A stretch of 64,000 bases of DNA from Dioscorea cayenensis subsp. rotundata (Eukaryota; Streptophyta; Magnoliopsida; Dioscoreales; Dioscoreaceae). Below are positions 10,467-22,607 of this stretch, piece by piece (within the stretch, counting starts at the first letter, position 1; each line of letters starts with the position of its first letter). The notes beneath the pieces are model-generated. The model was given only the letters and a program-made list of their open reading frames with translations, had not been told where the DNA came from and ran no database searches. The stretch is from positions 248,001 through 312,000 of the forward strand of contig NC_052492.1 in assembly GCF_009730915.1 (NCBI RefSeq), in the 5' to 3' direction. Both the position numbers and the translations under genes were made by a program.

Positions 10467-11610
10467 TTTTTTTTTAAATCCATTTATGGTATTATGTTTT
10501 TTTTTCATATTCAAACATATGCATTAAAACATGTTATGATATTTTTATTTATCAAATTATTATTATTATTTGAAATGGTGGATAAACCACTTCTATTAAA
10601 GCTATGGAAAAACAAAGTAACAACCAAACCCCTATCTCAAAGCAAATTTTTTTTCCTATACTGTTTATTAATGTGCAAGTAGTGGTTTTTCTTTTTGGCT
10701 CTTGTACGTCATGAATTCGAACTTTCTACTTTTGAGCAGGGGATGTACATTGTATACACATATTTCTTCTATCTAATGTTTATTAATGTGCATAGTTAAT
10801 TTGGTAGGCACATCAAGACCAGTGCACTCTTTAAGTTTTGAAAAAACTTGTATTATGTACTTAAATCTTTTGATTAAAATATATGGATTGTTTGCCAAAT
10901 ATATAATTACGACACAGCTTGCCAATGTTTAGAGGTTAACAATCTATGTTTCATTTGAATCCTATTTACTAATATTGCATTGAAATAATTTAGTTATATA
11001 TGCGGTGGAAATATGCTTTGATTTAATGAGATCATGGTTAATATCAATAGCATGAAAAATGGTGACTAAAATCAAGTGGGATAGACAAATGCACTCTCAG
11101 AGATTAATTGTCTTTTACCTATAAAAAGTTTATGGCTACCATGTTAAATTATAAAACACATAGGCTTTTTCTCCTATTAGGCATAATTTTTTTTATTAAC
11201 TAAATGGTCCTTGTACCATCAAATCAATGCCTAGTCAACATATGGGTGTTGACTGGGAAGGGGCTATTGACCGGGTATTTTAAAAGCAACTCATTAGTTT
11301 TTTTGCATTCTAACACTTTTTTTTTTTGTAATTACTAAAATAACTTATTTACGTTTTTTTTTTTTTACACAAATAGTGAGCAATACATTCCTTGCTAACA
11401 CATGAAAGGTCATTTCTATTGATGAAATTGTTTGCACCTTGATCGAGTAGTGACTGATACATTCTAAACATGATAGCTAGTTGCTATTGAATTTATTTGC
11501 ACGATTAGTGAGTGATACATAATTCATTGTAATGGTGATGAGACAGTCTAGTGCTTTCTGAAATTTGTTTGGTTTGTTTTTTGTTTTGCACATGTGGGTG
11601 ATTTCTTTCT
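10467..11610. other. 3' flank of the DUF295 copy and start of the next unit
   Basis: 10470-10850 is 3' flanking sequence that recurs after the other DUF295 copies (15950-16230 and 41650-41950), for example the AATGTGCAAGTAGT block. 11384-11610 matches 40230-40490, upstream of the third DUF295 copy, and so begins the next unit. The stretch between them is AT-rich with no gene signal. Confidence 0.55.
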
Positions 11611-12660
11611 TTCTTTTTTTTTTTTAAAAAAAAAACCCATCAGAGGCTAATTTATTGAAAAGGAGGAGAATACATAACTAGGACAAATACAAAGGAGGTT
11701 TAGAAAAACAACTACAACTTACAAAAGGACAATAAGAACTTTAACTAATTAAAGAAATAAAAACTAGTAGCTTTGAAACTCTTCATGATCCCGCAAGGAA
11801 GATCTTGGCCAAGAAGATACAAGTTCAAAGTGTAAAAATTGAGACTAAAATTGGCCAAATTAACAGCTGGACACATCCAAGTCAAAGGAGTAACATGGAG
11901 CAGAGGATTTCCATTTATGTTCAACAAAAACTTCACATTGGAAATTAGATCGTTAAACCTCCAAGAAATGGGTGAGTTATAGTCGGAAAAGGCCGTAACA
12001 GTAGTTTAATTATTAAATAAAATGTGTCTGATCGAGATGTTCCTTTCTCAGGTTGTGTATAAGGCCACTTCCATAGTCTTCAAATCTCCACTAATGACAT
12101 CATTTGCAGGCCCAGAGAAACAACTTGCAAAAGAAACAACGAAGTCAGAATTTGAGATAAATAAACCGGTTGAAGTTACAAACCTGGAGCTGTTGTGTTG
12201 GGCATAAATAAACAAAAATTGTCCATCTGCCCAAGAAAAATTGTTGCAAATAAGCTTCCTGCCATAAAGATTGTTATTCCCAACATTGAAATCATTAATA
12301 TGAGCCATGGCTTTGCAAACAATATTGCAGATATTCAAGTGAGCATACCTGAAAATGACATTACATCTGTTTTTCCAGAAAAAACCAGGCACCTGTGGCT
12401 ATAAGTGAAACAATATGCTTGGAATAATTGTAATTGGTGAGCTATGCACTAGATGCAAAGCTATCCGTGAAATGAATATGTATGTTCACCTTAAGACTAA
12501 GCAGAAGCCAAACAGTCTGAATTTCCGGGCATGTGATAAGTAAATGATCAATTGTTTCTCTATCAAGTCCACACAAAGAACAAGGGATGTCCGGACCAAG
12601 GTTCAACCTGTATAAATGATCTGAAGTTGGAAGTCTACCCTTAAAGATTAACCAAATAAA
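11611..12660 (-). mobile_element. 5'-truncated LINE inserted upstream of the decayed DUF295 copy
   Basis: On the minus strand, from about 12660 down, this encodes FIWLIFKGRLPTSDHLYRLN, then C-x2-C (CSLCGLDRETIDHLL), ITCPEIQTVW, and further down WFFWKNRCNVIF and a degraded RNase H-like part. This is the zf-RVT to 3' end of a plant LINE. The low-coordinate end is a T-run at about 11614-11625, i.e. a poly(A) tail on the minus strand. Comparison with 40.49 kb, where the flanks are continuous, gives the insertion borders at about 11611 and 12660. Stops and frame changes show it is inactive. Confidence 0.8.
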
Positions 12661-12779
12661 ATGCATGATTGATGCTCTTAGAATAAAAATTTGTTGCACT
12701 GAAACAATACCATTCCTAATTTCATGTAGACCAAGGTAATATATATACATGCCAATTAAGCACCTGCAAGAAGGAAGGA

Positions 12780-13800
12780 GAGATGGGTAGTAATGAGAAG
12801 TATGATATGACAAAATTCTTCCATTAAGTTCTTTGTGTATGTACCTGATTGCAGAACACTGAAGTGTGTGATCCTCGACATCTCCACAAAAAAGTTTCAG
12901 ATCATCACAAATCCAAGGTTTAAGGATGCAAGTTGCGTGTCCTCGAAAAGATGGGTGGTTGCTGCTTGTTAACATCCATCCTTCCAACTATGCATGTTAT
13001 TACCTTTTCTGTTTAATCCTTCTACTGGTGATCAAATAGATCTGTTGAACTAATCGTTGGCCCAAAAATCAGATGTTGTTTGTATTCATTATTAGTTGTT
13101 TATGTACTCCAAGTTATATTGTTTGTGTCATAAATAATCCTCGCGCATTACTCGCGCATGACACTTAATGTGTCCTCTCGTCAGGCATAGGTGGAACATG
13201 TTTGGAAGGCTACAAAGTTGGTAACTACGACAGGTACACTCAGCATGCACTTGTGTTATACTTGAAAGTCGTCATCAAGTGTTGTGCTTGGGCTATAATG
13301 GGGAAGTGATTGAATTTGAAATTTTGAATTTGAGTTGGACCCATAACTCTCAACTTAAACTGAGGACATTGAACAGTTGTGTTTGGTACTTGGATTTTGG
13401 CGGGCAGGGAGGTGCTAAGGGTTTATGCCTTAGATCATATTTCAACAGCTTTGTCGTTTTACAATTTACAAGCTTTATATGGAGGACAATAGGATGATAA
13501 TGGAGTAGGTTGAGCTTAATCAGTCTAAGTTGGAGAATACTAGTTGGTTCATTAGTGGCAGCTCCTTCTGTGTCAAGGATGGGGTACAATATCAACATGG
13601 GAAATTGTTGTACATCCTTAAGCTCAATTTGTATGGAGGCCCCAATGGTCCTAACTTTGAGACAGCCAAATTGAAGACGGTATACCTTGGGCAACCATAT
13701 GGCTCTGATAAGGACGCCAATGTTTATATTCATGACTTGACACTCTAGACTTCGCTACCTATATTCTTATGCCTCATTCATTCCGTACAAAACATATTTC
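12780..13800 (+). pseudogene. DUF295-family pseudogene (second copy)
   Basis: Starts at about 12783 with the same GAGATGGGTAGTAATGA context as the other copies and follows them to the last codons (TTCCGTACAAAACATATTTC at 13781-13800). Recognisable pieces include LCLGYNGEVIEFEI (about 13285-13322), SWTHNSQLKLRTLNS, and NTSWFISGSSFCVKDG. Several indels and stops break the frame, including early ones near 12825-12850, so no protein of useful length remains. A copia element interrupts it at 13800; the last bases and the 3' flank resume at 15921. It corresponds to the DUF295 copies at 9393 and 40602. Confidence 0.82.
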
Positions 13801-15920
13801 TCTTGGTTACTTCTAATAACCAAGAGCAGCAACAAGAAGATGATGTTGATATTGAAACTCCTCCTTGAAGGTATCGCTCCATGAGAGATATAATCTCTTC
13901 TTGTAATTCAGCCTTCTTAGTGCATGAACCAAAAAAATTTTCAAAAGCATAAAAAGATGAAGTATGGAGGAAAGCAATGGATGCATAAATTCAAAGCATT
14001 GTGAAAAATCATAGTTGGGAGCTTACAAACCTTCCAAAAGGAAAAGAAGCAAGGACAGAAATGGGTTTATAAATTCAAGGCTCGTTTAGTTGCAAAAGGC
14101 TATGCACAATAGCCTGGTGTTGACTTCAATGAAACATATGCTCTTGTTGCTAGAATGGAGACGTATCGAACCGTTCTTGCCTTAGCTGCACAAATGGAGT
14201 TGATGGTATATATATCAACTTGATGTAAAATTAGCGTTTTTAAATGGGGAATTTCAAGAAGAAGTGTATGTGAAGCAACCTGAAGGCTATTGCATCAAAC
14301 GAAAGTAAGATAAAGTGTATTGCCTGCACAAAGCTTTATATGGGCTGAAACAAGCTCCACAAGCATGGAATAGCAGGATTGATTCTTATTTTTTGAGATA
14401 TGGCTTTCTTAGAAGTCCAAATGAACCATTACTCTATGTGAAGAAAGAAGAAAATGGAGATTTTCTAGTTGTTTGTTTATATGTGGATGATTTGATTTAT
14501 ACTGGTACAAATGGAGCAATGATCTAACATTTTAAGAAGGCTATGATGGAAGAATTTGAAATGACCAACTTGGGCTTATGAAGTATTTTCTAGGTATCCA
14601 AGTTAAACAATCAAGAGGTGAGATTTTTATTTCTCAAGAAAAATAGACAGAAGGTTAATTTGTTGGAAAAGTTTGGCATGACAAGTTGTAAAGATATTGC
14701 TACTCCAATGAGTCCTAATGAAAAATTGCAATAGAATGAAGACGATGGTGTAGATGCAACAACCTATAGAAGCCTTGCTGGTTCTCTCATTTATCTTACT
14801 AAGACAAGGCTGGATATTGTTCAATCGGTGAGTGTTGTTTCAAGATTTATGTCCAAGCCTAGCAAGGCACATCTATCTGCAGCAAAAAGAATTCTTAGAT
14901 ACTTGCAGGGAACAAGGAAAGAAGGAATCAAATATGAGAAGAATTCAAAATGTGACTTAGTTGGATTCACAGATAGTGATTGGGCTGGTAGTAATGATGA
15001 TCGAAGAAGCACTTCAGGATATGTTTTTTTGCCTTGGATCAAATGTGATCTTTTGGTGTTCAAGAAAACAAAAAACCATTGCATTATTATCAGCTAAAGT
15101 TAAGTACATTGATGCAACAGAAGCAACTTGTGAAGTTATTTGGCTAAGGAGAATTCTTGTTGATTTGTAGCAGGATGTTTCAGAATCAACTACAATATTT
15201 TGTGACAATATGTCAGCTATTGCAATGACTAAAAACCTTGTTCTCCATGCTAGAAGCAAGCACATCGAGTTGTGTCATCATTTCATCCATGATTTGATGA
15301 GCAAAGGTGAAATTCACTTGGAGTTCATCAACACACATGAAAATGCTGCAGATTTTCTAACCAAAGCAGTTGCAAGAGACAAGTTTGAAAAGTTCAAGCA
15401 ACAGTTGAAAATCACAAATTAAGAGGGGTTGTTAAGAGGTAATTTAGATTTTCAATGGTTGATGTGCTTGGCTAGTCTTATAGTTGACTGGTCTTTAGTC
15501 TTGGTAGTATTATATGTTTGTATTGTTGATGCATTTTCTCCATGTATATGTTACAAGTGTTGTCATGTGATGAGTCCCACATGTTGTTGAATTGACTAGA
15601 AAAAGAAAAGTAAAGGAGGTCACATGGGTATGTTTTGAAGAACCATCTCTCTTCCTCTTATGATAATGTATCTGCAATGGAAGAAATGAAATGTTGAAAA
15701 ATTCTGTAGAATTTTATATTGTGAGCAAAATCTAACATCAATGCATACATTGTCTCAACTTTCTTCTTCTTGCCTACAAGTTGTTTGAGGAATTGTCTAA
15801 AAGAATATTATTCAAGCTCTTGGCTATATCCTACAACAACTACAAGGGCCAAATTGCAGATTCTATAAATTGAGGTGAGCCCAGCTATCTTGCAGGAATT
15901 TTGAGCTTCATTCTCTAACA
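13801..15920 (+). mobile_element. Broken Ty1/copia retrotransposon (reverse transcriptase/RNase H part plus 3' LTR)
   Basis: A fossil Ty1/copia element in the plus direction. The parts present are reverse transcriptase (with the YGLKQAPQAW and CLYVDDLIYTG signatures at about 14337-14505), RNase H (TDSDWAGS near 14970, and the KHIELCHHFI region near 15260) and one LTR at 15430-15920. The 5' LTR, gag and most of the upstream pol are absent, so the copy is 5'-truncated and carries numerous breaks. The five bases ATTTC occur directly on both sides (13796-13800 and 15921-15925) and the flanks are continuous DUF295 pseudogene sequence, so it inserted into that pseudogene. Degree of decay: moderate. 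Confidence 0.85.
15430..15920 (+). repeat. 3' LTR of the copia fossil
   Basis: Begins TGTTAAGAGG right after a purine-rich tract and ends CTCTAACA, giving the usual TG...CA termini with TGTTA/TAACA inverted ends, 491 bp long. Confidence 0.75.
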
Positions 15921-16849
15921 ATTTCTTGGGTATAAACTAACAGCTTGATTTGATTTTTTTTTTTAACCATTTCTGGTATTACATTTCTTTTCATATAAAA
16001 CATATGCATTAAAACATGTTATGATAAATTTTATTTATCATTATGCCGTGTTCAAATTTTCTGCCTTATATTGTTTATTAATGTGCAAGTAGTAGTTTTC
16101 TTTTCGCTCCTGTAATGGATTAGAACTTTCTACCTTTGAATGGGGAAAATACACAATCATATTTCTTCTACAACTATTTATTGTTGTGCACTATATGGTA
16201 ACCATATCAAGACTAGTGTAAAGTATGTTATGTTGAGAGTGTGTTGCATCTCCTTTTGATTATGCTAGGATTAAGGATTTTTTTTTGTGTTTGATAATAT
16301 GCTCAGTTTGTGCCCTTTGACATTGTGAATTGTTTAAGCTCTTAAAAGTGTGAAATTAAGTGGTTTGTCAGGAATCTGATTTCTCGAATAAAGGAAAAAT
16401 ATATAGGAGACCAATATGCTCGTAGATGAGCACAGAGTGGCATATTCCTCAAAACATAAATGATTCTCACTTGACTAGGTAAGATAAGTGACTTCTCATG
16501 GAGAAGAATAGGAAAATTCTTGTTAATGCTATAGAATTGGGTTTATTGCCTCCATCCTAAACTCAAGACCACAACATTATGTAATTTTATAATTCCCAAG
16601 TAACTAGCATTAGTTATTTTCATCAAATCTATTTAAGCTCGTTTTAAGCTCAGGCTTAATATGCTTAATGAGCTGAGCTCAAGCTCAACTAGTTTTCATT
16701 ATAAACAAATATTTTTTGAGTCGAACTCAAGCTTAGCTTTGCCAACTAGACAAGCTAGACCTTATAGTTAATTAATTCTGCAAAGCTAAGCATGCCCTCA
16801 AACTCAAGGCGGATCATGCGTCTTAAGTTTGGATAACATGAAGAGATGC
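15921..16849. other. DUF295 3' flank, then unassigned sequence
   Basis: 15921-16230 continues the interrupted DUF295 copy and its 3' flank (compare 41605-41950). 16620-16770 contains an AAGCTC/GAGCTC-rich patch resembling the element at 38.3 kb. Between these I see no gene. Confidence 0.5.
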
Positions 16850-18904
16850 TGATCATGCTTCTGTACCTTGATGAAAAAATCAACCACTTGAACCTCTGTG
16901 AGAAGATAGTGAAGTGACACTATATGGGCGCGTAAATGACAGCGGATGAAATGTGTATCCACACCAATATGTTTGGTTAGCTAATGCTTGACCGGATTGG
17001 CAGCAACTAAAAGGTTCCAGTACTTTCACAGTGAATAGGAATAGGAGAAGTGATCGGTATACCAAAATCCTGTAGAATCGAATCAATCCGAAGCACCTCT
17101 TGTACAGTAGAAGCTAAAGCACGAACCTCAGCCTCAACACTGCATTTGGCAATAGTAAACTGTTTCTTAGTCTTCTAAACAACAAGTGAAGACCCAAGAA
17201 AATTACAGTAGCCAGCGACAGAGACTTGATCATCAGGAGAGATGGCCCAGGTAGCATCAGAATAGGCTTGTAATGAAGTGTGGACCGGTGTGAGTAGAAC
17301 AAAAACCATGTGAGGCAGTGCCACAAAGATATCACAATACTCGATGAAGATGCCCATAATGAACAGAAATGGGGGCCGCAATGAATTGACTGAGAATGTG
17401 CACAACATGAGAAATGTCAGGGCATGTGACGGCTAGATATACCAAGCTGCCAACTAGTTGCTGATAGCGAGAAGGATCCGATAAGGGAATCCCATCATAA
17501 GCATGAAGCTGTAAATGTAACTCCATCGGTGTAGCTGCAGTACGAGTATCTGTCAAACCAGAGTGAGCAAGGAGATCTAGCGTGTAATGCTGTTGAGATA
17601 GTCAATAGCCATCAGGATGAGATGTGATCTCAATACCTAGAATGTAATGGAGCGGATCTAGATTAGTTATTAAGAAGGTATCACACAGTTTCTACTTCAC
17701 AAATGTAATGTGAGCAAAATCATCACTAGTAAAGATCATATCATCCACATACAGAAGAAAAATGGTCTAGCTACGAGGTGAAAAATGTATGAAGACTGCC
17801 AGATCATGTATGGTCGGGGTAAAACTAGCAGCCTCAACGACTGTGTTGAACCTCTCAAACCAGGCATGCGGAGCCTGCTTGAGACTATATAGAGCGCAGC
17901 GAAGATGACAAACATACCCCGGAGGCACCTGAAGGCCATGGGGAGGAGTCATGTAAACCTCCTTCTTTAGGTCCCCATGAAGGAAGGCGTTCTTCACATC
18001 AAGCTAATGAAGAACGCACTTAAGAACAGCTGTGACAACAACTAATGTACGCACAGTGTGCATGTGGGCCATTGGGGCAAAAGTCTCCTCATAGTCACAA
18101 ACATACTCTTGCTGAAAACCGCGAGCAACAAGATTCGTTTTATAGTGCTCGAGAGACCCATCAGAACGAGTCTTCACCCGGTAGATTTAGCGACAGGTAA
18201 TGGGAATAGCATGGAAAGAAAGAGGGACTATATCCCACGTGTGAGTCTGAGACAAAGCATCAAGCTCCTCGGCTATAGCAGTTTGACACTCAGGGGATTA
18301 AACCGCTTTCCTGTAGGTACCTGGCTCAAAGACATCTGAGACACTGGTGCTAGCAGAGGCGTAATGAATAGGGGGATGTAAAGTGGAGAGATCATGTAAG
18401 GAGTAAAGGTGAGAAGATACCTCAGGAGCTGGATCGGTAGTTGGAGAGGCGTCAGAGAGGACCTTTTGAGGTGGAGTTGCTGTGGGATCCCGACGATGGT
18501 AAAATAAACGGGCAGGTGCCCAGTGGATAATAACTGACCCACACTTAGTAAGTTATGTGCTAAGTGAGGTACAAATTGCACTTCATGTAAGAGTCATACC
18601 TTGCCTGAACTAGTATTGAATGCAATGGTACCCTTGCGTTGAACTTGAATCTCAGTATCATTCCCCAACCTTACTGTCATTCTTTTAGATTCATTAAGGT
18701 CTTTGAATAGATGTTTTTTTCCCAGTCATGTGGTTTGAACAACCACTATCTATCAACCAAATACTGTCGAACACTTCATCGGAATTCCAACAAGCCATAA
18801 AAAGATGTCCAACCTCTGGTTCTTCAGCAAAGTTTACTGCTTTATCCTTATACCAGCTTTCAAACTTGAGATGCCCATATTTGTTGCAATTATAACATTA
18901 TATA

Positions 18905-19168
18905 GGGCTTGTTTGGATGAGCTTATAAAAAAAAAGTGCTTTTTTTGGCTTTTGTAGAAGCACTTTTGGGAAAAGTACTTTTGAGTAAGTTAAGTACTTA
19001 TAAAAAAAAACTGGTCTTTTGTAGCTTATAAAATAAGCTATTTTTGGGCTTATTTTACAGCTTCAGCTTATCCAAAAAAACTGATCCAAACACCAATAAA
19101 CCATCATAAGCACTTAACTTATGAAATAAGTGCTTTTGGATCAGCTATAAGCTGATCCAAACAAGCCC
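18905..19168. mobile_element. Tourist-like (PIF/Harbinger-type) MITE, 264 bp, inside the copia fossil
   Basis: Terminal inverted repeats GGGCTTGTTTGGAT on the left, and the right end reads ATCCAAACAAGCCC. Both flanks carry ATA (18902-18904 and 19169-19171), a 3-bp duplication close to the usual TTA/TAA. The body is a near-palindrome built from AAGTGCTT and GCTTATAA motifs and could fold into a long hairpin. It has no coding capacity. Confidence 0.8.
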
Positions 19169-19978
19169 ATATGCCCTTTATAAGACGTGTGATTATTGGA
19201 AGAAGATCTGAATTCAGTGCTCCAACCCCTTCCTCTTCCTCTTCCTCTAAACCGGCCTCTATGACTGCCTCGGCCTCGACCTTTGCCATCATGTTTGGCT
19301 CCTTTTCTTGCCACTCCTCTGATTTGAAAGGCTTTTTCTTCTGTTTTCTCTGGAGGCCGGCTTAGTCTAGTTTCATGTGCTTGCAAAGAACCGCTTAACA
19401 TCAATGGTAAGTTTGGTTAAGTCCTTTGATTCCTCGATTGCCGCTACAACATGATCAAACCGAGGTGTCAAGCTCCGCAACACCTTTGCCACAACATTTT
19501 GATCCGAAATTAGATATCCATATGTCTTCATTTGATTAACAACTGTAAGCATTCTAGTAACAAAGTCTTGCACTGAATCACCGCTCTTCATGTGCAGTAT
19601 TTCAAACTCGTGCCGAAGAGTCTATAATTTTAATGCTATAACTTTTGCAGAACCTTGGAATTTTGTTTTAAGAGTTGTCCATGCCTGCTTGGAAGTGGTG
19701 GCTGCAGCAATTTGAGAAAACATTGTCTCATGCAAGACTTGTTGGATGAAGAACAACGCTTTAGAGTCATGTTTGCAATTGTCTTTCAACCAGTTCTCAT
19801 CATTATTAGGGTTTGCATATCCCTTGTCAACCAAGTACCATAGATCTTGAGACCTAAAACGTGTAATCATTTTTATGCTCCAATATTCGAAATTATCACC
19901 CTTGAAAATGGGCAATGAAGGCTGGGAAAAACTCATTATTGAACTATTTGCTGCCATATGTTGACAGAAGAGAACCTG

Positions 19979-19990
19979 GCTCTGATACCA
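19979..19990 (-). other. Primer-binding site of the copia fossil
   Basis: TGGTATCAGAGC on the minus strand, complementary to the 3' end of initiator tRNA-Met as in most plant copia elements. It lies four bases inside the LTR end (TAACA at 19995-19999). Confidence 0.8.
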
Positions 19991-19994
19991 CTTT

Positions 19995-20168
19995 TGTTAG
20001 AATAAAGAAACAAAACAGTACACAAATTATGAGAGGAATGCAAAGACTTTGATTTAATAGCAGATGTTTTTTCCACTGAATACAACAATATATATATATA
20101 TATATATATAATGAAGATGACACCGTTTCATGCAAAGCATGAAACTTGCAACCATGTGACACGTAACA
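19995..20168 (-). repeat. Putative 5' LTR of the copia fossil
   Basis: The inner end, CTAACA on the minus strand at 19995-20000, is firm because the primer-binding site is next to it. The outer end at about 20168 is a guess based on a matching TAACA at 20164-20168; it could lie up to about 20200. The LTR contains an (AT)n run at 20090-20111. Confidence 0.5.
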
Positions 20169-20551
20169 AGTGAAACCACTAACTGCATGTAACCATGATA
20201 ACTACCTCCACGTTGGATGCCACCTGTTCATCATCTTCAATTCAATCAACTCAACAAGGACTCCATTATAATCATCTCCCTCTGCAATGTCTTCATGCAG
20301 CTTCTTTTTTGCAGGATCGGCTAGAGCATTCTTTAATATTGGTTCACTTGTCCTCCTCCAATATTCTTTCTACATATCCAAAGATTTGAAATCACAACTC
20401 ATTAATCAATCAAGTAATTACTATTATTATCTTATATAGTCAAGACAGGAAGCTAGAAAAATCAATTAATATCCATTGTCTTACTACTGCAGTGTGTCTA
20501 TTGTTCGCAAATTGTGACTCAAGATAAGTCTTAATTTCATGTCTCACGTTT

Positions 20552-21673
20552 GTGTTGAGGTATACAAAGGATAAACAAAGAAGGATTTACACTAGTGTAT
20601 TTCAGTAGAAGAACTAAGCTGGAACTCTAACAGCTTGACTTAGGCTTGCTTGGATGAAGGTTTTGGGAGGTTTTGTAAAGTAAAGTAAGGTAAAGTAATG
20701 GGAGGTAAAGGGAGGTTTTTAAACCCTTCCTTGCTTGGGGCAAGGTAAGGTAAATGGAGGTTATGAAACCTTGTTGTGTTTGGTTTGAAGGTAATTGGAG
20801 GTAAGGTTTTATAGCAATATTACCAAATTACCCCTATGTTGAAAGACAAAAAAAAATTGTAAATTCATTTACAATTAAATGAAACTTACATGATTCTCTC
20901 CTTGTTTACATAAATATCTCCATTGATTATTGCTATATTAATTAATATTCTTTTATAGTTTAAAATTAATTAATATTGGTAGAGACTCTTCACAATTATA
21001 TGTTGTTCATGAATGCTTCACTATTAAAAGGTGTATCATATATACCAAAAAATTTTAATGTTTCATTTACAAAAAAATTTTTACAGCACTACATGACAAC
21101 AAGGTAAAGAGAAACAAACATCTCATTCTCCACAATTATAAAAAATAAATAAATAAATAAATAAATAAATATTCTTTTTAAATATGTTGGAATTGTTGTA
21201 AATGACCAAAGGCATTTTGGTCAACAAAAAATTAATTCCCATTCAAAACCTCCCCAACCCTCCAATTTGGAGGGTTGGAAAATTGGGGTTAGATGGAGGT
21301 TTTAAAACCTCCATCTAACCCCCATAACCTTTACCTTCATCTTAAGTTCCTCCTCCAAGCAAGGTTCTTCTCAAAACCTTATTTTACTTTACCTCCCAAA
21401 ACCTTCAACCAAGCAAGTTAAATTCAAATACAAACAACGGTTACAATATATAGAGTAAAAAAAGCAAACTAAGTTGACTGACAACGCACACAAACATTGA
21501 ATGAAAAAGCAAAGTAAAGATAAGCTTAAAAGCAACAGGAGAAAAGTAAACATCCAATCACAGCCGAACAATTTTTCGTTCCATCCTATCACGCAGCAAC
21601 ATTCCCATGCAACGTACACAGTGCCATTCTGTCTCTATTAAGTCAACTTCGTAGAAGGTCAGAGTAGCAACCT
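20552..21673. repeat. Insertion of unknown type within the PP2C-like pseudogene
   Basis: Compared with 42575-42590, where CACGTCC runs into GTTTGGATCG, about 1.1 kb of extra DNA is present here. Without the nested MITE it is about 350 bp. It begins near TGTTGAGGTATAC and ends near ACCTTCA, which could be the ends of a lone LTR, but I find no convincing target duplication. Confidence 0.4.
20643..21417. mobile_element. Tourist-like MITE, 775 bp, with TTA target duplication
   Basis: TTA flanks both ends (20640-20642 and 21418-21420). Left end GGCTTGCTTGGATGAAGG; the right end in reverse complement is CTTGCTTGGTTGAAGG, followed in both by TTTTGGGAGGT. Sub-terminal GTAAAGTAAAG-type repeats flank an AT-rich core. 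No transposase. A TTA duplication and these ends fit PIF/Harbinger-type MITEs. Confidence 0.78.
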
Positions 21674-22430
21674 TCATTAGTTTGGATCAAAAGCTCCGTG
21701 CAATTAATGTCACTAATAAACCTTCAGCTTTCTTTTTCCTTGTCAGAATAGAGCCAATATATTTTTCATCGTTTGCTGGAAGTCCATGCTCAAACTCATA
21801 TTTCTTTATCCCCAACTTCTCTGCATGGGACTTCACACGTGTGGTTAATTTTGCCAACTTGATCTTCTGCATTTGAAACATAAACACATAAAAGTTTAGA
21901 AAGAAAGAAAGAAAAGCCATATATTGAATAAAGAACAATCTGATCTTCTAATCATGACTCATGAGAATAAGAACTTCAAGTAGAACAGCAAGATATACAA
22001 AGAAGCAAAGCTAGCATTCATGTGGTTTCAATTGATGAAAAGAAGAAATAAGAAGAAAGGGAGGAATACAAGATTAACATGCATAATTCTCATGATAAGC
22101 CATTAGCTCACTAACAAAGTATCACATGACATAAATAAGAACAAGAAGAAATTAATGAAAAGCAAGAAGGAAATTAAGCATGGCGTCAATCTATATTCAA
22201 AGAAGTTCATGAAGATCATCATGTCATTGAGTTCAAAGAACTTTCATTCTTAGCTTAAGGGCAATGAATCTCAACCGAATCGATATGATCATCCATTGGA
22301 GTTACATGTCCAAATGGATACAAGAGAAAGGAGTGTGCGAAGCTTGAAGAGAAGAGGAGATAAGGCGCCAAGACTAATTTACAGGAGCTTGAGGCTAGCT
22401 CCTCGATCTCACGTGGATTTATATTCACTT

Positions 22431-22607
22431 CCTAAGAATAAATATATAACAAAATATAAGACACTATATGAAATTTTGAGCAGCTGCTTAGAGAGGGTAT
22501 ATGTAAAATATCATATTTGATAGGGGTGTATGTGCAAATTGAGTTGATGGGCGTGGCTCGTTGGGCCCAAAGCCCATCTCTTCTAGCGCGCGAGTTCTCA
22601 TTTCTTA
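22431..22607. promoter_or_regulatory. Left copy of the PP2C-like/DPH6 head-to-head promoter
   Basis: The sequence between the PP2C-like leader (minus) and DPH6 (plus) matches 43150-43345. It includes TGATAGGGGTGTATG, a TTGGGCCCAA site II palindrome near 22561-22570, and CCCATCTCTTCTAGCGCGCG. Here a MITE has entered right after it at 22608 and pushes the promoter about 590 bp away from the DPH6 start region. Confidence 0.6.

Larger units (their letters stand above)
16850..20168 (-). mobile_element. Broken Ty1/copia retrotransposon, minus strand
   Basis: A fossil copia element reading right to left. gag begins near 19957 (FKGDNFEYWSIKM type) and runs to about 19145. A gag-pre-integrase remnant lies near 18580-18540, reverse transcriptase near 18030-17640 (KNAFLHGDL, LKQAPHAWF) and RNase H near 17550-16850. 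A primer-binding site lies at 19979-19990 and an LTR adjoins it at 19995 and beyond. No second LTR is found on the left, and the internal region is incomplete with many breaks. A Tourist-like MITE sits inside it at 18905-19168. The element separates the DUF295 and PP2C-like copies, which are adjacent in the sister segment at 41.9 kb, so it postdates the duplication. Confidence 0.85.
20230..22430 (-). pseudogene. PP2C-like pseudogene (left copy)
   Basis: Minus-strand relative of the PP2C-like copy at 35.4-37.2 kb. The 5' leader lies at about 22430-22297 and the first codon at 22296 (peptide MDDHIDS, then a frame change). A second exon near 21870-21680 reads KIKLAKLTTRVKSHAEKLG, KYEFEHGLPANDEKYIGSI, LTRKKKAE. 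A third exon remnant lies at about 20370-20235. The exon for the final SDG motif is missing, probably lost on the copia side. A large insertion with a nested MITE (20552-21673) sits between exons. No complete reading frame survives. The sister segment carries the homologous copy at 41965-43150. Confidence 0.72.

Noticed and set aside
19979-19990. tRNA-Met gene
   Set aside because: Only the 12-base complement of the tRNA 3' end is present; it is the primer-binding site of the copia fossil.
20552-21673. Lone LTR in the PP2C-like pseudogene
   Set aside because: The ends TG...CA are suggestive, but no target duplication or LTR partner could be shown, so it is listed only as an insertion of unknown type.
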